DNA from: Halichondria panicea
Lineage: Eukaryota > Porifera > Demospongiae > Suberitida > Halichondriidae
Reading direction: 5' to 3'
Assembly (NCBI RefSeq): GCF_963675165.1
Contig: NC_087381.1
Coordinates: 3,844,001 to 3,908,000, forward strand
DNA length: 64,000 nt
The translations under genes were made by a program, and so were the position numbers. The notes under the pieces are model-generated. The model searched no databases. It was not told the origin of the DNA and saw nothing but the letters and a program-made list of their open reading frames with translations. Positions within the stretch are counted from its first letter, which is position 1. The number at the start of each line of letters is the position of its first letter. Positions 57,740 through 64,000 of the stretch are shown here, piece by piece.

Positions 57740-59100
57740 TTTAATTAAATTTAAGCTGAGCTGGATACTGGAGCAGCTGTCTCAGAGGAGGCAGTTCTCT
57801 ATGGACCAGCTAAGCGGTCTCACAACAGACTGTGTTTGTGGTACGAGGCCTTAAATTATCAGCGTAACTGGTGACATCCGTTCTAAATTTCCGAAAGTGT
57901 TCACGGAGATGAGTATGCTATTAAGATGAGTATGGGGCTGTACCACGAAATGTAGCATTCCCCAAGGTGAAGGAAGAACTGCTTAGAATGAAGGTGTAAT
58001 CTCAGAAATCAAAGAGCCCACACAGTGGTGCTGCCAAGCATGTCGAATCTGTGTGGACCCACTTAACATCAACGTTAGCCCAGCTAGCCGGTGCTAAGAT
58101 CTTTAGAAAATCGATGCTAATAGCGGATTCGGATTCTGGCAGATCCCGCTAGCTGAATAATTTATCACACCATTTGGGAGATACTCAAGTGCTCTTCCAA
58201 CGTAGGGATCCTCAATGGAGTGGTGTGTATGATGGACGATGTTCTCGCTCGTCTGGTCGCAGTTATGACACGAATAGAAGCAGCTGGTGTCAACACTAAA
58301 TTGTAAAATTCCTGGGCCACATCATTGATCAAGATGGCATCACTGACAAAATTGCAGCTATAATCAATATGGAAGCGCGTCCCAGAGTTTCCAATGTCCC
58401 AGAGTTACGCTCGGCATGGCTAATCACTCTCCCAAGTTAGCACAACTAAGCAGCCCCATCAAGAACAAGCTTTCAACCAAATCAAGAGAGAGCTGACTCA
58501 ACCCACAGTTTTGGCCTTATACAATCCAACCGCTCTAACAAAAGTCTCAGCAGACGTCTTATAAAAAAACAATGACCAGTGGCAACCCGTGGTTTATGCC
58601 TCCAGGTCCATGACAAGAAGATACATACACTCAGGTGGAGAAGGAAGTATTACCTGGGCTTGTGATCGCTGGGACACGCTTTTGAGATAGAACAGACCTA
58701 TCCTCAATACGAACCTATCCTCAATACGACCTAGGGTACTGAGATTTCGCCAAACGCTAGCCTCCCACGTACCAGGAAAACTACTGCAGATGCACTCTCA
58801 AGGGCACCAGTTAACCCCGGGAGCGACCCAGAACAGCTAGAACAGGAAACAGAGTTCTATACAGCAATGGTTGTGAAGACATTGCCAGCAAGAAGACATT
58901 GCCAGCAAGGAAGAGGCTCGAAGAGTACAAACAGTTCTAAGATCGAGATCCAGAATGCGCTAAAGTCAAAGCATACTGCCTCACACACTGGCCAGAAAAA
59001 CCTTACTGGGAAGAGTCTATCCATGATGATCTGTTGCTTCACAATCATCAGCTAGTAGTGCCGCAGGCAATGTATGAAGAGACCCTGACTCAGGGGAGCT
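57740..59100 (+). pseudogene. Ty3/gypsy retrotransposon pol remnant
   Basis: Plus-strand pieces in the order of a Ty3/gypsy polyprotein: an aspartic-protease-like LDTGAAV near 57,755; reverse-transcriptase pieces including RICVDPLNIN and MMDDVLAR (58,030-58,250); LGHIIDQDGITDK; an RNase H-like TQPTVLALYNPTALTKVSAD block with QPVVYASRSMTRR (58,495-58,625); and an integrase zinc-region-like block with VKAYCLTHWPEKP and HNHQLVVPQAM (58,960-59,080). Stops and frameshifts occur throughout, and no long terminal repeats were found. It is a decayed fragment. Confidence 0.7.
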
Positions 59101-59327
59101 ACCTACACTAAACGGAAAGCAACTTGTGTGATTGCTGGTACCATGGAGGCTTTACGGCCACGAGCTGCAGGCGACATAAGTTAACAAAAAGCTGGTATCT
59201 TTTGGTCTTTTGGAATCTGTAACGAGCCTGAACGATGGCTGAAGAAGGTGAAGCGACGACGGGAGCACGTGGAACCCAAGGCCTGCCAGTGTAGCCAGCG
59301 ACGGGCTGTGGTTCAGACCTGAGGCTT

Positions 59328-59525
59328 ATGCTGGAAGGTAGACTAACGGACATGGGCCGGCGTCCAGCTAATGTTCAAGCCTTTGTGGACTCTGGCGAGG
59401 AGGATCAAGCACCTATGCTCAGGCTCAGTGATGCAGACGGCGTGTTCCTAGAAGTGGATTTGGCGACAACTAGACCAGACCTGGAGCCAGAGGAGGATGA
59501 CTCTAGGAGGGCGGCGCCACCGTGA
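59328..59525 (+). other. unassigned acidic ORF after the gypsy remnant
   Basis: 65 codons, many Asp/Glu (SGEEDQAPMLRLSDADGVFL), immediately downstream of the gypsy remnant. No family was recognised. It may be the tail of the retrotransposon or chance. Confidence 0.2.
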
Positions 59526-59529
59526 CCAG

Positions 59530-60044
59530 ACTTTTGGAGGAGCCAGACTAGCCTGGAAGAGAGGTTGAGAGCTCAAGCAGAGGACACTTGTTGAGGGATG
59601 CTCAGAGGACAATAGAACAGCTGACACTGCTCCAGAAACAATGATTTACAAGATGGAAACCACACAGTAAACTACAGTTTACACTGAAGTTTACAGCTCT
59701 GTGCACTCCAGGTTTTAGAGTTGTATACTGTTGTAAATGAACCAAGATTTAACAACATGGTTTACAATTATGTGCATGTCAAGTTTCCCTTTTGTACACC
59801 TGTTGTACACTAAGTGTAATCTCCTGGAAATTATGATGTAGACCACAAGTTTTTAATTTTAAATAATGTGTTGTAAACTTAAAGTATTAGTTATTATGAT
59901 CATCGTATAATTATTATGAGTTCAATCATGAAATGTTCAACAGTTTCAACATTATAACAATTCGATTCTTGGCCGAGTGAATCTGTAGCAATGGAAACAA
60001 TGTCAATGTTAGTTAAGAACAGCTAACTAAATAATTGTACTGTC
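59530..60044. other. non-coding stretch
   Basis: AT-rich DNA between the gypsy remnant and the accessory gene. It contains several GTTTACA/TGTAAAC words but no ORF or clear terminal repeat. Confidence 0.4.
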
Positions 60045-61799
60045 TCACCATTGAAGAGTTCCTGCAGCCTCAGGTGTAGACTCAACAGAATCATCTCCTG
60101 AAATAGAAGTGCCGTTATTAGTAGCTAGGAAATGTTATTATTATACCCATGCATCAAAGTATATTATGATAGAGAAGACAGTATCGAACAGCGTGGGTGA
60201 TGTAATCTATCAGATTACATCACCCACACTTGGATTGGTCAGTATGCAAATTCCAAGCTTGTGACAGATACAGAAAGTCACGTTACTCTCCGCATACATC
60301 TGATGTACAGTATGCATACGTTCCATACTCTTTCTCTATCATATACTCTTGCATGCATGTATGCACATAAAATTATAAGCACTAACATGATAAGTTTTCG
60401 TACCTGGATTCCTTACAGTCCGTACAGCCCATTTTGGAGCATCGGCCGGAGGATGAGTCTTGGAAGGCTCACCGTATCGCCTAACTTTTTTGGCGACCAG
60501 TCCAGCAGGCATAGACTTTTGTTCTTGCCTACCATCCAGATGCTCCATAAATTCATCAAGTTCTGTAATTTTTGTAAATAATTATTATGTAACTGCATGA
60601 ACACTAACTTACTCTGAGAACGCCACAGTAGTCGGTGTTCTACTATTCCATTGGGGTTTTCTGGGTCATCCGATTCCTCTGTCATAAAACCTAAATTAAG
60701 ATGGCGCCAATATCGTTCCATTTCTCTGGGAGTAACCACATTGGCCCTCCTCTGGAATTTCTACACGTACAATCACCATAACTGTTACCGTCCAATATAT
60801 TACACAAATCTTACCCTCTCGCGTCGAGAACGATATTTTCTTCGCTTGGACTGCTCCTCAGCAAATTCCTCCTTCCCATCTTGCTGCTGTAGGTGTTGAC
60901 GTCGGAGGTTCTCAAAACATCGCTTCACTGCCACTATAAGCTTAAAAGTAAGATATGCCTACTAGCTAAAAAACTTACCTTTGATTTCCTTCTCTGAAAA
61001 TTTGCAATCAGGTTGCTGCGATATCTCTTTGATAATTGCTGTATGCACGAGCTTGTTTTCAGTAGAAGAGAACCTAAAAAATGTAATCAGTGTCAAAATT
61101 TGCTCATTTGTAATTGTTAACACAACTTACATTTGAGACGCAACAAACTGCTTGTCTATATTTGCATGAACAGTAGAGACCTTCACCTGATAGTTATTAA
61201 GTAATCTTAACGTGACTTGAAAATGCACAGAAGACGTACCGTTAATTCTCTGGTAACTACTCTTTTTCTCTTCCCACTGCTGCTGTCAGGTGAGCTTGAG
61301 CTCAGAGGTGTCTGAGATTCTGTCCTCCATTTCTCTACTTCATCAAGCCTCTGTTGAAGTTGCGACTGCTGATTCTCCAGGTTTATTTGGCCTTGTAGAA
61401 CTTGTTGTAGAATGCTTTGCTGATTTTGTAGTAAGGCCATTATACTTCCATCACTTGCACTAGCACCTGCTCCTGTGGAAAACCGGCTTTGTGGTGTGGT
61501 TCGTGGTGTGGTTGGTTCATCTTCAAGTGGATCAAAAGAGCTATTGCTGTGCTGTGGAGATAAACTTTCATCTCTAACCTTTCATCTCTAACCATACTCG
61601 AGGCCAAGTCACTCAAGCTCATTCCAGGCAAGTAACCTGGAGTTGGATGATCAGCATTGGCTTGAATAGGCTGGAGAGCTCTCCGTTGCGGTTGGGAACG
61701 ACCCCTTGGAGTTCCACACACCAAGCTCTGAGCGGCATTAGGTCTTCTTGATGAGGAGTAGAAGCTTTGCGTACCGGTACTAGGACCTCTCCTCTGCAT
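60045..61799 (-). pseudogene. transposon accessory gene with coiled coil and basic region
   Basis: Seven exons: 61,240-61,799, 61,131-61,186, 60,979-61,073, 60,815-60,933, 60,613-60,760, 60,404-60,562 and 60,045-60,097; all junctions fit GT..AG and phase. The protein starts MQRRGPSTGTQSFY (Ser/Arg/Pro-rich), has a Gln-rich coiled coil (QNQQSILQQVLQGQINLENQ), a nuclear-signal-like GKRKRVVTR, a Cys/basic stretch (VKRCFENLRRQH...KRRKYRSRRER), then an acidic and a Pro-rich tail ending TPEAAGTLQW. A perfect 14-bp tandem duplication (61,566-61,579 and 61,580-61,593) shifts exon 1 by +2; without it the gene would be about 391 codons. The divergent start codon of the tnp2 transposase is 245 bp away, so both likely belong to one element. 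Function is unknown; DNA binding is a guess from the basic region. Confidence 0.65.
60193..60227. repeat. perfect 16-bp-arm palindrome
   Basis: GTGGGTGATGTAATCT, a 3-bp centre and the exact inverse. It lies in the last intron of the accessory gene. Confidence 0.6.
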
Positions 61800-62044
61800 A
61801 TTATTATATTTCTCGCTAGCTAGCTGTCGACACTTAAACTTGAGTTGACACCTGTTGTTCTAATTAAAAGATCTTCCCGCTCAAAAAGCAAAAAGTTGAA
61901 GATCTACTAGGCGAGGCCAGTCACAGATATGCCATACCCCATTGTAATAATAGGCGTAGCTAGATCTAGCATCCATGGTTATAGGCTCCGCCCAACTGCC
62001 TAGTAGCTGGCTGGATCTAGACTAGACTATAGCTATGCTACATC
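61800..62044. promoter_or_regulatory. divergent spacer between accessory gene and transposase
   Basis: 245 bp between the two start codons, presumably holding promoters for both genes of the element. It contains a GCTAGCTAGCT repeat next to the accessory start and TAGATCTAGC words toward the transposase. No core promoter motif was identified with confidence. Confidence 0.4.
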
Positions 62045-64000
62045 ATGGAGAAGAGATTTCACTGCTTCCATTGCAACCTAAAAATTGGGAAAACACTGTA
62101 CTACCAACACAAGAAGAAATACTACACTCCTTCTACAAACACATGGCAGAAAGTGGCACAGGATCAGGAGGCTGACACAGATGAATTTTATTTCCCTAGT
62201 GATGAATCTGGTAAGCGTCTGTAAGTAGTGCCAACATTATGTACGTATATGTATTGGCTGGCATGGAATGTTTTATACTCTTGCTGGTGTATGTGCTGGT
62301 GTATGTGCTACAGATGTACTGTATTTTATACACATTCCATCAATCTATCTAGAAAACGATGAATATCCTGATGATAATTATGAGCACAACGATGTTGACT
62401 CAGCAGATGAGCAGACTGATTTGAGTGATGATAGCGAAAATGTAAGCTAGCCATCGACTTGTATCAATAATACATTTTTAATAACTCCTCTAGGAAATAG
62501 AAAATTCAGTAACTGAAGTATGGTTCGATACGGATGATGTTGATGATTCTGTGTCTCAGACTACTACCTTTGAATCGCGAACGAAAAAAACGGTCCGCTT
62601 TTATATCATGTTTTTACTATTGTGGCAATCGATGTTCAAGCTGTCCGACTCAGGGATGACTGTTTTGTTTTTGTATTTGTCTATGATACTCTCTTTGGTT
62701 CTTGCCCCAGTAAACATTGAAGGTATTCAGGAATTCATTGATATGGTACCTAAGAGTACTTCAGCTGCTAAAAAGCTTATTGGAGAAGTGGGCGATCCGT
62801 TCCTGAAGAATGTGAGCTGCCCTCAATGTCACTCCTTGTATTCGTTACACTTGTGCAAGATTGTGAATCCAGATAAAAGTGTTTCAAGTCTACATTGTTC
62901 ACACGTTGCATTTCCTAATCATCCGCATAGTCGCCAAAGGCTACCTTGTAACGCTCAATTAATGAAGACCATTAAAACATCAAGTGGTTCCACGTCCCTA
63001 TATCCTAGACAGATGTTTTGTTACCAAAGTATTATAGAGGTGCTTAGAAGTAAGCTAATGACACCTGGATTCTTCGAGAAAACTGAGCTTTGGAGAAAGA
63101 GACGTGTCGAAACATCAACATTGCGTGATGTATATGATGGAAGAGTTTGGAACGAGTTTCTTTGCCCTGGTGGAATACCTTTTTTGTCTGCACCATACAA
63201 TTTTGCTCTAGCTCTAAATGTTGATTAGTTCCAGCCCTTCAAGTATAGCAATTACTCTCTCGGAGCTATATATGTCGGAATACAAAATTTACCTCGACGT
63301 GAGAGGTACTTAAATGAAAATGTTATACTTCTTGGAGTTATGCCTGGACCACATGAACCCAAAAAAGATTGCAATACCTATCTTAAACCCTTTGCAAATG
63401 AACTCCTGGAGCTTTGGAACGGAATTGTTATGAAAAATTGTTCTGGTATGAATATATTTGTAAGAGCGGCTTTAATCTGTGTAACATGCCAGAAAGGTAT
63501 CAGGTTTTGTGGGACATAATGCTCTTCGTGCGTGCTCACGATGCTTAAAAATGTTTCCAACACAACACTTCGGAGAAAAGGCGGACTATACAGGAACTGA
63601 CCGTGAAACTTGGCCTTGTCGCTCTCTAGACACACACAAACATTTTGCTACTATCCACAGAGAAGCAAGAACAAAAGCAGAACAAAAAGCGATCGAAAGG
63701 GAATATGGATGTAGATACTCAGTTCTGCTCGTATTACCATACTTTGACGTCATCAAATACACAGTAGTGGATCCAATGCACAATTTATTGCTTGGGACTG
63801 CCAAGCACATGCTGAATGTTTGGGTGTCAAAGGAACTAGTTAGCAAGGCACACTTTCTGATCATTCAACAGACTGTTGACTCATTCACAGCACCTTCTGA
63901 TGTTGGGCGTATACCCTCGAAAATTGCATCTGGCTTCTCTGGTTTTACTGCCGAACAGTGGCGTAATTGGACATTGATTTATTCTCTGTGTTCTCTCAAG
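62045..64000 (+). pseudogene. tnp2/Plavaka-like (CACTA-related) transposase, 3' end beyond window
   Basis: Exons 62,045-62,210, 62,353-62,441 and 62,494 onward. The start MEKRFHCFHCNLKIGKTLYY has a Cys-pair motif common at the N-terminus of these transposases. An acidic stretch follows (DDNYEHNDVDSADEQTDLSD), then the tnp2 core: CPQCHSLYSL with a second CSH pair, DVYDGRVWNEF, PFLSAPYNFALALNVD, GVMPGPHEP and ELLELWNG, and after a shift VVDPMHNLLLGTAKHM, whose D is a conserved catalytic-region residue. Lesions: a TAG where Trp is expected at 63,226-63,228, and loss of frame near 63,490 in the ARKVSGFVGH-like region. The remaining reading continues in a new frame to the window edge (SGFTAEQWRNW). 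Family naming rests on remembered motifs. Confidence 0.75.

Overview
This is a stretch of animal nuclear genome. Three ordinary host genes occupy the first 26 kb, and from 26 kb to the end almost everything recognisable is mobile DNA. The intron/exon style (short single-domain exons, AT-rich introns, GT..AG junctions), the many TACATGTA and GCGCATGCGC palindromes, the EGF-rich membrane-type protein and the dense miniature transposons suggest an early-branching metazoan, most likely a demosponge. That assignment is inference; no barcode gene is present.

Layout, 1-26 kb. On the minus strand, 7,062 down to 1,422 (continuing out of the window) lies the 5' part of a secreted or membrane gene: signal peptide, reelin-like jelly-roll module, a cysteine-rich module, nine single-exon EGF repeats, then helices like those at the start of a GAIN region. 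It shares a 297-bp intergenic spacer with PSMC1, the 26S proteasome ATPase Rpt2, on the plus strand (7,360-19,317, 13 exons, complete, 442 codons). Converging on it from the right is TYW4/LCMT2 (25,382 down to 20,257, minus), a methyltransferase-Kelch fusion of wybutosine synthesis; its N-terminal exon was not resolved.

Layout, 26-52 kb. No host gene is recognised here. The region holds three elements sharing a CATAGAT...GGATAGGAAACG terminal repeat, a nested inverted-repeat structure with two pogo-like miniature elements, a 1.3-kb inverted repeat whose arms are 43-bp satellite arrays, a 924-bp piggyBac-like element with TTAA target duplication, a broken integrase-like gene beside a divergent HIRAN-domain gene, and foldback elements built from 19-20-bp GAGTACC satellites.

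Layout, 52-64 kb. This part contains an unrecognised multi-exon gene, a degraded LINE reverse transcriptase interrupted by a terminal-inverted-repeat element that carries a RecQ-helicase fragment and has a 9-bp target duplication, a HECT-ligase C-lobe remnant, a second integrase-like gene, a Ty3/gypsy remnant, and a divergent pair: an accessory gene with a coiled coil and basic region (minus) and a tnp2/Plavaka-like transposase (plus, truncated by the window end).

The points most worth checking are three separate +2 'TA' frameshifts in one integrase copy, the RecQ-fragment-carrying element, and two divergent two-gene mobile modules (integrase + HIRAN; tnp2 + accessory protein).
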